A stretch of DNA of 6,922 nt from Oscillospiraceae bacterium (GTDB taxonomy: Bacteria > Bacillota > Clostridia > Oscillospirales > Acutalibacteraceae), in the NCBI GenBank assembly GCA_003520555.1, contig DOUO01000125.1:1-6922 (forward strand), in the 5' to 3' direction. The notes under the pieces are model-generated. The model was not told the origin of the DNA, made no database searches, and worked only from the letters and a program-made list of their open reading frames with translations. Positions 1 to 5,979 of this stretch are shown piece after piece; position 1 is the first letter of the stretch; each line of letters begins with the position of its first letter. The translations under genes and the position numbers were made by a program.

Positions 1-821
1 CGGAAAACCTGAAAGCACACCTTTCCGCCGTCGGAAAACGAGGCTATGACATCCTCGTCAAGCACCTTGTTTGCCACAACCTTCTGCTTGTCGCCCATGC
101 GCTTAACCGCGCGGATTTTGTCGCGGATTGCCGCCGCGCGTTCAAACTCCAGATTATCGGCAGCCTGTTCCATTTCCGCGGTAAGCTTTTTAATTGAATT
201 TGACGAACCGCCCTTCAGAAAATCAAGCGCGCGGTTCAGGTTTTCACGGTAAGAAGCAAGCTTTACCCTGCCGGTGCACGGAGCCATGCATTGCTTTATG
301 TGGTAATTCAGGCAAGGTCTTGCCTTACCGAAGTCCTGCGGAAAACGGCGGCTGCAGGTTGGAAGCATAAAGATTTTGTTTGCCTCCTCTACCGCGCTTT
401 TTACATAATAGCTGCTTTTATAGGGGCCGATATACTGCGCGCCGTCGTCCTTTTTTTGCAGCACGTAGCTGAGCCTGCTCCATTCGCCCGGGCTTACGCG
501 GATGTAGCTGTAGCCCTTGTCGTCCTTAAGAAGAATGTTGTATTTCGGCGTGTGCTGTTTTATCAGGCTGCACTCCAAAATAAGCGCCTCGAATTCGCTG
601 TCGGTGATGATGTACTCAAAGTCAAAAACGTTTGAGACCATGCGGCGCACCTTTTCGGGATGATTGTTTTGTGAACCGAAATACTGGCTGACGCGGTTTT
701 TGAGCGCCTTGGCTTTTCCTATATAAATAATTTCGCCGTCCGAGGCGTGCATGATGTACACGCCCGGCAAAAGCGGAAGCGCCATTGCCTTTTTACGGAG
801 CAAGGACATTTTCGGATTCAC
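1..821 (-). CDS. uvrC: UvrABC excinuclease subunit C, N-terminal 273 codons (runs off the left edge)
   Basis: UvrC makes the incisions on both sides of a DNA lesion after UvrA and UvrB have located it, in cytoplasmic nucleotide excision repair. The visible part opens with a GIY-YIG nuclease domain (about residues 15-98): GVY at 20-22, YIGK at 33-36, and the FEALILE segment at 77-83 that carries the expected catalytic glutamate. Four cysteines at 156, 170, 178 and 182 match the conserved set reported to bind an iron-sulfur cluster in E. coli UvrC. A UVR (UvrB-interacting) motif spans about 207-242. The RNase H-like and helix-hairpin-helix domains needed for the second cut lie outside the window. 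I chose the GTG start at 821 because GAGGTG lies 5 nt upstream; an in-frame ATG four codons later is too far from that site. The gene follows the ptsH terminator closely. The reading frame is unbroken here. Confidence 0.97.
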   Translation of the reverse strand, partial: MNPKMSLLRKKAMALPLLPGVYIMHASDGEIIYIGKAKALKNRVSQYFGSQNNHPEKVRRMVSNVFDFEYIITDSEFEALILECSLIKQHTPKYNILLKDDKGYSYIRVSPGEWSRLSYVLQKKDDGAQYIGPYKSSYYVKSAVEEANKIFMLPTCSRRFPQDFGKARPCLNYHIKQCMAPCTGRVKLASYRENLNRALDFLKGGSSNSIKKLTAEMEQAADNLEFERAAAIRDKIRAVKRMGDKQKVVANKVLDEDVIASFSDGGKVCFQVF

Positions 822-826
822 AAAAT

Positions 827-832
827 CACCTC
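827..832 (-). promoter_or_regulatory. Ribosome binding site fixing the GTG start of uvrC
   Basis: The minus strand reads GAGGTG, then ATTTT, then GTG. This strong Shine-Dalgarno match selects the GTG at 821 over the ATG at 809, which would be 17 nt away from it. Confidence 0.75.
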
Positions 833-853
833 GAATCTTAAAAGTTTACATAC

Positions 854-880
854 AAAAAAACGGGCGGAAATACTCCGCCC
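854..880 (-). terminator. Rho-independent terminator of ptsH
   Basis: On the minus strand a perfect 7-bp stem, GGGCGGA paired with TCCGCCC, encloses the 5-nt loop GTATT. It is followed by G and a run of seven T. It begins 32 nt after the ptsH stop codon and points in the same direction, so it should end the ptsH transcript. It lies only 32 nt before the uvrC start. Confidence 0.95.
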
Positions 881-912
881 TTGCCTTAAACATACATTAA
901 AATAAGCAGTAA

Positions 913-1176
913 TTACTCAGCAAAGCCTGACTCTACCAACTCGGCAAGACCTTCAACAGCCTCATTTTCATCTGCGCCGTCAGCAATGATTTTGATTGTT
1001 GTTCCGCCGATGATTCCGAGTGAAAGCACACCCAAAAGGCTCTTTGCGTTTACACGGCGCTCTTCCTTCTCTACCCAAATAGTAGCCTTATACTCGTTAG
1101 CCTTCTGAATAAAGAATGTTGCGGGACGAGCGTGCAGGCCTGCTTTGTTTTGAACTAATACTTCCTTAACATACAT
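913..1176 (-). CDS. ptsH: HPr phosphocarrier protein of the sugar phosphotransferase system
   Basis: HPr takes phosphate from enzyme I on a histidine and passes it to sugar-specific EIIA proteins in the cytoplasm. The 87-residue product has the usual family length. It carries GLHARP with His15 and Arg17, the active-site pair, and NAKSLLGV with Ser46 at the position phosphorylated by HPr kinase in Firmicutes. His15 argues against the paralogue Crh, which lacks it. The start is the ATG at 1176, with AGAGGG 8 nt upstream (1185-1190); a GTG at 1203 would add nine residues that HPr proteins do not have. The gene appears to be transcribed alone, from its own promoter to its own terminator. Its codons differ from its neighbours: none of 11 alanines uses GCG, against 10 of 22 in the visible part of uvrC, which fits a highly expressed gene. 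No hprK or ptsI is in the window. Confidence 0.94.
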   Translation of the reverse strand: MYVKEVLVQNKAGLHARPATFFIQKANEYKATIWVEKEERRVNAKSLLGVLSLGIIGGTTIKIIADGADENEAVEGLAELVESGFAE

Positions 1177-1202
1177 TGTAGTTACCCTCTTCTCTTTAAA
1201 CA

Positions 1203-1239
1203 CATATTTATAACTTGAATATGCGGCTGGGTCTCAGCC
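1203..1239 (-). promoter_or_regulatory. Structured leader of the ptsH mRNA: two adjacent small hairpins
   Basis: Close to the predicted 5' end of the ptsH transcript the minus strand holds GGCTG-AGACC-CAGCC (1225-1239), a 5-bp stem with a 5-nt loop. Directly after it comes CATATT-9 nt-AATATG (1203-1223), a weak 6-bp stem. Both stop short of the Shine-Dalgarno site, so ribosome access is probably not blocked. A 5'-terminal hairpin could protect the message from decay, but this is inference; the stems are short and could be chance. I see no known riboswitch fold. Confidence 0.35.
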
Positions 1240-1249
1240 TGTGACATAT

Positions 1250-1278
1250 ATTATAATAAATTTTGAGGTTAAGGTCAA
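1250..1278 (-). promoter_or_regulatory. Sigma-A (vegetative) promoter of ptsH
   Basis: The minus strand has TTGACC (1273-1278) as the -35 box, a spacer of exactly 17 nt, and a perfect TATAAT (1250-1255) as the -10 box. The -35 differs from TTGACA at one position. Transcription should start near 1241-1244, giving a leader of about 65 nt before the ATG at 1176. The surrounding DNA is visibly AT-rich. This is the best promoter in the window and fits strong constitutive expression of HPr. I saw no clear catabolite-response (cre) element beside it. Confidence 0.88.
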
Positions 1279-1421
1279 TAATATATTTTCAATTTCGTAT
1301 TAATACTCACCGGACATAGAATTTAAACTGATTTTATTGTGCAAAATTACAACAAATAACAGCAAGTTTGTCAGTCTTAATACTACTATGTGCATTTTTT
1401 TGTTACATTATGCGCAACTTA
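1279..1421 (-). other. AT-rich spacer between trmD and the ptsH promoter
   Basis: This stretch has no open reading frame with a plausible ribosome site and no clear intrinsic terminator for the upstream operon. A weak pairing of TGCGCA with TGCACA just after trmD lacks a following T-run. The end of the trmD transcript is therefore unresolved; it may terminate by Rho or read on into ptsH. Confidence 0.5.
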
Positions 1422-2105
1422 TCAATGGTTTTGAAGCAAATCGGGACGTTTTTTTGCGGTGACTTCCAGGCTTTTTTCGCGTCTCCAGCGTTCAATATTC
1501 GCGTGGTGTCCGCTTAAAAGCACCTCGGGAACCTCAATTCCGCGCCAGGTTGAAGGCTTTGTGTACTGAGGATACTCCAAAAGTCCGTTAAAATGGCTTT
1601 CTTCCGTAAAGCACTCGTTGTTTGTAAGCACACCCGGCACCATGCGGCACAGCGCGTCCGTAAACACCATTGCCGGAATTTCGCCGCCGGTCAGAACATA
1701 GTCGCCTATTGAGATTTCCTCGTCGATGAATGCGTCAAGCAGGCGCTGGTCTACGCCTTCGTAATGGCCGCAAAGCACGCAGATGTTTTTGATTTCGCTG
1801 ATTTGGCGCAGGCGTTGCTGGTTAAGCGTTTTTCCCTGCGGAGACATATATACAAAGTACGGCCGTTCGCCTGTTTCCTCACATATGTGCTCAAAGCACA
1901 GGGCAATCGGCTCCGCTTTCATGAGCATGCCCATTCCGCCGCCGTAGGGAGTGTCGTCAACCCGGCGGTGCTTGTCGAAGGCAAAGTCGCGAAGCTGGTG
2001 CGTGTGAATTTCAACCGCGCCGCTTGCCCGGGCTCTGCCGATTATGCTGTCGCCCAGAACCGGCTCGAACATTTCCGGGAAAAGCGTAATGATATCAATC
2101 CTCAT
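1422..2105 (-). CDS. trmD: tRNA (guanine-37-N1)-methyltransferase
   Basis: TrmD transfers a methyl group from S-adenosylmethionine to N1 of G37, next to the anticodon, in tRNAs with G36; this prevents +1 frameshifting. The 227-residue product has the usual N-terminus RIDIITLFPEMF, then YGGGMGM at 54-60, CGHYEGVD at 112-119 and ISIGDYVLTGGE at 131-142, which form the trefoil knot that binds the cofactor. The C-terminal domain has GLLEYPQYTKP at 174-184 and ends in the typical KKRPDLL. I start at the ATG at 2105, which matches the family N-terminus and has AAAGGA 10 nt upstream (2116-2121). A TTG two codons earlier is possible but only 4 nt from that site. The gene overlaps the end of rimM by 11 nt, consistent with coupled translation. 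rplS, its usual downstream neighbour in Firmicutes, is absent. Confidence 0.97.
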   Translation of the reverse strand: MRIDIITLFPEMFEPVLGDSIIGRARASGAVEIHTHQLRDFAFDKHRRVDDTPYGGGMGMLMKAEPIALCFEHICEETGERPYFVYMSPQGKTLNQQRLRQISEIKNICVLCGHYEGVDQRLLDAFIDEEISIGDYVLTGGEIPAMVFTDALCRMVPGVLTNNECFTEESHFNGLLEYPQYTKPSTWRGIEVPEVLLSGHHANIERWRREKSLEVTAKKRPDLLQNH

Positions 2106-2610
2106 CGTCAAAAATTCCTTTCAGCGGACGGATAAGCACATAGCCGCCGTCAATGTCACGCCTGACTATTACATCGTCAATTACGGGCGCGAGATATTTT
2201 TTGCCGCTGCCGTCGGTGATTTCGTAAACATCGTTTGCGCCCGTGCGCAGAACGTCGGTGATTTTACCGTAGGTTTTGCCGCTGTCGGCGTCAATTACCT
2301 CAAGCCCGATTAAGTCCTGAACAAAATTTACGCCTTCCTCAAGCTCGATTTCGTCGCGGTTTATGTACACAATCCTGCCGCGCAGACGTTCCGCCTGCTC
2401 TATGGTATCCACTCCCTTGATTTTCGCGAGCGTTATGTTTTTGTGCGGACGGCTTTTTACCTCGATAAAGGTTTTGCCGCCGTCGTCAAGGTAAAGGGTT
2501 GTAAATTCGCTTAAAAACTGCGGAGAATCGCACCACGGTTCGATGCGCACCTCGCCCTTTATTCCGTGAGTGCCGACGATTTTGCCGGTTTCAAGGTATT
2601 GCTTTTTCAT
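2095..2610 (-). CDS. rimM: 16S rRNA processing protein RimM
   Basis: RimM binds ribosomal protein S19 and helps mature the head of the 30S subunit. The 171-residue product has the family length. Its N-terminal RimM barrel (about 5-87) opens with the conserved GKIVGTHGIKGEVRI at 9-23. A PRC-barrel domain (about 97-168) contains GANDVYEI at 124-131, then LAPVIDDVI and the closing IRPLKGIFD. The ATG at 2610 matches where family members begin; a TTG at 2646 would add 12 poorly matching residues and lie 3 nt after mutS2. Neither start has a good Shine-Dalgarno match: only a weak GAAAG lies upstream of the ATG. It may therefore depend on ribosomes arriving from mutS2. It is paired with trmD as in most bacteria, but rpsP and the KH-protein gene that usually precede it are missing and mutS2 is in that place. 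Confidence 0.95.
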   Translation of the reverse strand: MKKQYLETGKIVGTHGIKGEVRIEPWCDSPQFLSEFTTLYLDDGGKTFIEVKSRPHKNITLAKIKGVDTIEQAERLRGRIVYINRDEIELEEGVNFVQDLIGLEVIDADSGKTYGKITDVLRTGANDVYEITDGSGKKYLAPVIDDVIVRRDIDGGYVLIRPLKGIFDDED

Positions 2611-2649
2611 ATTATCACTGCTTTCGATATTTGATTTGCGCCGCAAAAG

Positions 2650-5013
2650 CTATTTCAGCTCAACAATAGTTACGCCGTCCTCGCCTTCTCCGAAGGTACC
2701 GAGGCGTTTGCTTTTTACAGCCTTATGAGTGCGGAGGTGATTATTGATTTCACGGCGGAGTATTCCGGTGCCCTTGCCGTGGATTACGGTCAGCTTGGTA
2801 ACACCCGAAAGTACGGCGTTGTCAATTGCCTTATCCACGATTTGGATCGCGTCAAAGGCGGTTTCGCCACGGACGTCCACCTCGGTTTCGGGGCGCACCT
2901 CCATTCGGCTCGGGATGGTGCGCGTTGAGGCGAATTTCGGCTTTTTGGGCTTGTCCGCGCCTTTGAGCAGACGAAGATTTTTGACGTCTACGCGCGTTTT
3001 TATTATACCTACCTGAACAAGCGTTACTCCGTCCTTGTTGGGCGGTGTGATAACGGTGGCGTTTTTGTCGATATCAAACACAAGCACCTCGTCGCCTGCT
3101 TTAAGCGGCCGCGGAAGCTTGTATTCCTCCGCCGGGGTTTGCTTTATTTTTACGGGGTCGGCGTGAGCTTCCATTTGGTCGATGTTTTTGCGCAGCTTTG
3201 CCCTGTCCTGCGAGGAAAGCTCCTTTTCCCTGCGCGCCTTTTCAAGCTCATTGACAAGCGCGTCCGCCTGCGCCCTTGTGCGCGATACTATGCGCTGAGC
3301 TTCCTGCTTAGCGCGTTCGATTTCACGTTCCGCGTCAGCCCTGGCGCGTTTGAGTTCGTTTTCCGCCTTTTGCTTTTCCGTGTTCGCCTTGGCGGTAAGG
3401 CGGTTGGCGTTTTCGACCTGGCGTTCAAGGCTTTGGCGCTGACGTTCAAGCTTTTCAACAACATCCTCAAACTGACGGTTTTCGCTTGAAACAAGCCGGC
3501 GCGCGCGCTCAACGATTTCATTGTCCATTCCGAGGCGCCTTGAAATCGCGAAGGCGTTGCTTTTGCCGGGCACGCCGATTAAGAGTCTGTAGGTGGGCTG
3601 CAGCGTGGCAACGTCGAATTCGCAGCTTCCGTTTTCCACGCCTTCGGTTTGCAAAGCGTACTCCTTGAGCTCGGCATAGTGAGTTGTCGAGGCGATTTTG
3701 GCGTGCTTTTCACGCAGCCTTTCAAGTATCGCGATTGCAAGCGCCGCGCCCTCGACAGGGTCCGTGCCCGCTCCGAGTTCGTCGATTAAGCAGAGCGAGC
3801 CTGCGTTTGCAAGCTTTACTATTTGGATAATATTTGTCATGTGCGCGGAAAAGGTTGAAAGGTTTTGCTCAATGCTCTGTTCGTCGCCGATATCAACCAG
3901 CACGCGGCGGAATACGCTAAGCTCGCTGTTGCTGTCGCAGGGCACAAGAAGCCCGCACATCGCCATAAGCGTTAGCAGTCCGAGCGTTTTAAGCGTTACG
4001 GTTTTGCCGCCTGTGTTCGGCCCCGTAATAACAAGGGTGTCAAAGCTTTCGCCGAGACGGATATCAATGGGAACAACCTTGCCCGGGTCGATAAGCGGAT
4101 GGCGCGCGCGTTTAAGATTGATTACTCCCTTGTCGTTGAGGACAGGCACGCTTGCCTTCATGCGGTACGCAAGCTCCGCCTTGGCAAAAATCAAATTAAG
4201 CGAGGTGAGGTTTTTGTAGCTGCGTATGACGGCGTCGGCAAATTCGCCCGCGTCCGCGGAAAGCTCAAACAATATGCGTTCGATTTCCTCTTCTTCCTTT
4301 GCCTTAAGCACCTTTATGTCGTTGTTTGCCTGCACAACTCCCATAGGCTCGATAAACACGGTTTGACCGCTTGACGAGGTGTCGTGGACAAGTCCGGGAA
4401 CGTTGTTGCGGCATTCGCTTTTGACAGGAACAACGTATCTTCCGTCGCGCTGGGTTACGATTGCTTCCTGAAGGTATTTTATGTAGCTTGAGCTGTGGAT
4501 AATCTTATCAAGAGTTTCACGCGCTTTTGAGGACGCGGTGCGGATTTTGCGCCTTATGTCCGAAAGCGCGGAGCTTGCCTTGTCGGAAATTTCGTCCTCC
4601 GAGATGATAGCCGAGGTGATTTTTTCTTCAAGGTATTTATTTGAAATAAGTCCGCTGAAATAACCGTCAAGGGCGGTTTCCGTTGAGGCAAAGCGCGAAT
4701 GCCACTCCCTGACGGTGCGGATAATGCGCAGGGTTTGAGCAATTTTCAGCAGCTCGGCGGTTGTCAGGCAGCCGCCTGCCTGAGCGCGCCGAAGGTTTCC
4801 GGCGCAATTTGAGGCTCCTCCGAAGGAAGGCGCGCCGAAACGTCCGATAAGCACAAAGGCGTCGTCGGTCTGCTTAAGAAGCGCGCGCACTTTTTCAAGA
4901 TTGTACTGCGGTTCAAGCGAAAGCGCGAGCTCGCGCGCCGAGTCAAGGTGAGTAAGCGAAGCGAGTCTTTCCAAAATTTTGTCAAGTTCAAGAGTTTTGT
5001 AATGTCTGTTCAT
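2650..5013 (-). CDS. mutS2: MutS2: MutS-family ATPase with C-terminal Smr domain
   Basis: The 787-residue protein has the full MutS2 layout and lacks the mismatch-reading N-terminal domain of MutS, so it is not a mismatch repair sensor. A core and clamp region (about 1-300) precedes the ATPase: Walker A GPNTGGKT at 331-338, NLSTFSAHM at 384-392, Walker B LIDELGAGTDP at 409-419 and the STTH switch at 442-445. A charged coiled coil runs through about 515-615, then a KOW-like barrel (about 637-683), then a Smr domain (711-787) with DVRGET at 713-718 and HGKGTG at 745-750. In the family it is linked to suppression of recombination and, in Bacillus subtilis, to splitting collided ribosomes; which role applies here cannot be told. 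The ATG at 5013 is preceded by AGGT, and the recO stop codon TAG supplies part of this site, suggesting coupling. No disrupted motif was seen. Confidence 0.97.
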   Translation of the reverse strand: MNRHYKTLELDKILERLASLTHLDSARELALSLEPQYNLEKVRALLKQTDDAFVLIGRFGAPSFGGASNCAGNLRRAQAGGCLTTAELLKIAQTLRIIRTVREWHSRFASTETALDGYFSGLISNKYLEEKITSAIISEDEISDKASSALSDIRRKIRTASSKARETLDKIIHSSSYIKYLQEAIVTQRDGRYVVPVKSECRNNVPGLVHDTSSSGQTVFIEPMGVVQANNDIKVLKAKEEEEIERILFELSADAGEFADAVIRSYKNLTSLNLIFAKAELAYRMKASVPVLNDKGVINLKRARHPLIDPGKVVPIDIRLGESFDTLVITGPNTGGKTVTLKTLGLLTLMAMCGLLVPCDSNSELSVFRRVLVDIGDEQSIEQNLSTFSAHMTNIIQIVKLANAGSLCLIDELGAGTDPVEGAALAIAILERLREKHAKIASTTHYAELKEYALQTEGVENGSCEFDVATLQPTYRLLIGVPGKSNAFAISRRLGMDNEIVERARRLVSSENRQFEDVVEKLERQRQSLERQVENANRLTAKANTEKQKAENELKRARADAEREIERAKQEAQRIVSRTRAQADALVNELEKARREKELSSQDRAKLRKNIDQMEAHADPVKIKQTPAEEYKLPRPLKAGDEVLVFDIDKNATVITPPNKDGVTLVQVGIIKTRVDVKNLRLLKGADKPKKPKFASTRTIPSRMEVRPETEVDVRGETAFDAIQIVDKAIDNAVLSGVTKLTVIHGKGTGILRREINNHLRTHKAVKSKRLGTFGEGEDGVTIVELK

Positions 5014-5020
5014 ATTTTAC

Positions 5021-5764
5021 CTATGATAATGTTTTGTAAAAAACAAGTGTTTTAAAATCTTTTTCAAAGCGGTATTTTATGTAGCTTTCGCCGGCGGCGT
5101 TTAACATTTCCAAACCTTCGTCCGAAAGCGAAAACGCGAACAGCTTGTTGTCGTCGGCGTAGATTGTGTGTCTGAGCGCGTGAAGCGCGGCTTCGCTGAG
5201 CGGAATCGCGCCGTCGGGAGGATTCGGGCGGCACGAGGAACATTCAAGCCTGCCCTCCACGGGCAAAAAATACATGAGCGGAGCTGTGTATTCGCCGCAG
5301 ACCGAGCACATTCGCAGGTCGGGCATGTAACCTGCCATTTCCGCCATGCGCATTTCAAGGCAGGGCTTGACAAGCTTTTCCGGGCGCTTGTCCTCGTTTA
5401 TCAGGTAAAGCGAGTTTAATACCAGGCTCAGGTATTCTCCGGCAGGCTGTTCGCGCGGACAGATTGTCAGACAAAGCTCGCAAAAGTACTGGGCAAGGCA
5501 CATTTTTTTGACGTCGCTTCTGAGGCGTGAGAATATACGCAGCGTTTGCGCGTCGCCGATTGTGTAGCTGTCCCGGCTTTTGTAGAAGGTCAGCCGGGAA
5601 TATGAAAGCAGCGACGACGGCGCGCCTTTTTGACTTTTCAGGCTTTTCGCGCCCTTTACAAACGCCTTGATTACACCGTGAGATTTCGTGAGAACATGCA
5701 CAAGCTTGTCCTGCTCACCGATATTCATTTCTTTGATAATCAGTCCGTCCGTCCGGAATTTCAT
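5021..5764 (-). CDS. recO: DNA repair protein RecO
   Basis: RecO works with RecR to load RecA onto single-stranded DNA coated by SSB, and also anneals complementary strands, in the RecFOR gap-repair pathway. The 247-residue product is of normal length. An N-terminal OB-fold (about 1-80) starts with the typical TDGLIIKEMNIGEQDKLV. A helical domain follows, with a zinc-binding pair CxxC at 153/156 and 175/178, found in many Gram-positive RecO proteins but absent from E. coli RecO. The ATG at 5764 has GGAGG 6 nt upstream. The first 50 nt overlap the end of yqzL in another frame, so the ribosome site lies inside yqzL. era upstream matches the usual Firmicute order; the glyQS genes often found downstream are replaced by mutS2, 7 bp away. 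Confidence 0.95.
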   Translation of the reverse strand: MKFRTDGLIIKEMNIGEQDKLVHVLTKSHGVIKAFVKGAKSLKSQKGAPSSLLSYSRLTFYKSRDSYTIGDAQTLRIFSRLRSDVKKMCLAQYFCELCLTICPREQPAGEYLSLVLNSLYLINEDKRPEKLVKPCLEMRMAEMAGYMPDLRMCSVCGEYTAPLMYFLPVEGRLECSSCRPNPPDGAIPLSEAALHALRHTIYADDNKLFAFSLSDEGLEMLNAAGESYIKYRFEKDFKTLVFYKTLS

Positions 5765-5888
5765 CGGTGACCTCCCTGTTTACGGTGTCCGCGCCCGTGT
5801 TCTTTGAGTTTTGTATGCTTTTGTAGCGGATATAGTCAAGCACGCTTCCCGTTGTGAGAAACACCGACCACATGTTCATTTCGTCCAT
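5715..5888 (-). CDS. yqzL: YqzL-family small protein of unknown function (57 aa)
   Basis: A 57-codon frame lies exactly between era and recO, where Firmicutes commonly carry yqzL. The N-terminal segment MWSVFLTTGSVLDYIRYK (residues 6-23) follows the pattern of this family: W, then F three residues on, TG-S, and a closing Y..YK. The function of the family is unknown. The ATG at 5888 has a strong GGAGG 7 nt upstream. Residues after about 27 are hydrophilic and not recognisable; the last 50 nt overlap the start of recO, so this tail is longer than I expect for the family and may be constrained by recO. There is no signal peptide or membrane segment. A 10-bp inverted repeat encloses its ribosome site and start codon. 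The assignment rests on position, ribosome site and a short motif. Confidence 0.8.
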   Translation of the reverse strand: MDEMNMWSVFLTTGSVLDYIRYKSIQNSKNTGADTVNREVTDEIPDGRTDYQRNEYR

Positions 5889-5918
5889 CAAAACACCTCC
5901 GCTGTTTAGTGTTTTGAT
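5887..5918 (-). promoter_or_regulatory. Inverted repeat over the yqzL ribosome site and start codon
   Basis: In the mRNA sense ATCAAAACAC (5909-5918) pairs perfectly with GTGTTTTGAT (5887-5896) across a 12-nt loop. The loop holds GGAG of the Shine-Dalgarno site and the 3' arm includes the A and U of the AUG. If it folds, it would restrict initiation at yqzL and indirectly at the overlapping recO. There are only three G-C pairs per stem, so stability is moderate. The repeat could alternatively be a DNA operator. Confidence 0.5.
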
Positions 5919-5979
5919 TTTGCCGGTTTTTATTGCGTGTAAATTTTTCTATTTACGAAGCGCGGCTTGGGTTCGGGCG
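5889..5979 (-). other. Spacer between era and yqzL
   Basis: The 91 bp after the era stop contain GTAAAT-AGAAAA-ATTTAC (5939-5956), a perfect but AT-rich 6-bp inverted repeat without a T-run, and then the yqzL start-site repeat. I see no promoter with two recognisable boxes and no intrinsic terminator, so transcription probably continues from era into yqzL. Confidence 0.45.

Noticed and set aside
312..325. GGCAAG-GT-CTTGCC near-palindrome
   Set aside because: It is inside the conserved cysteine region of uvrC, has a 2-nt centre too small for a hairpin loop, and is explained by the codons for a conserved GKARPC stretch.
291..635. A 114-codon open frame on the plus strand
   Set aside because: It is antisense to the conserved GIY-YIG and cysteine regions of uvrC and has no homology features of its own.
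1225..1239. CTGAGACCC in the ptsH leader, resembling part of a thiamine pyrophosphate riboswitch
   Set aside because: Only this short string matches; the other conserved segments are missing, the leader is far too short, and ptsH is not a thiamine gene.
1394..1421. Possible terminator after trmD
   Set aside because: The pairing of TGCGCA with TGCACA is weak, the A-run lies inside the loop, and no T-run follows on the minus strand, so it does not meet the pattern of an intrinsic terminator.
1764..2135. A 123-codon open frame on the plus strand
   Set aside because: It is antisense to trmD and the end of rimM, both strongly supported by motifs, so it is a shadow frame.
3698..4219. A 173-codon open frame on the plus strand
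   Set aside because: It lies wholly opposite the ATPase domain of mutS2, has no recognisable family features, and is explained by the GC-rich codon pattern of the real gene leaving few stops on the other strand.
5939..5956. GTAAAT-AGAAAA-ATTTAC inverted repeat after era as a terminator
   Set aside because: The stem has a single G-C pair and no following T-run, so it is unlikely to stop transcription.
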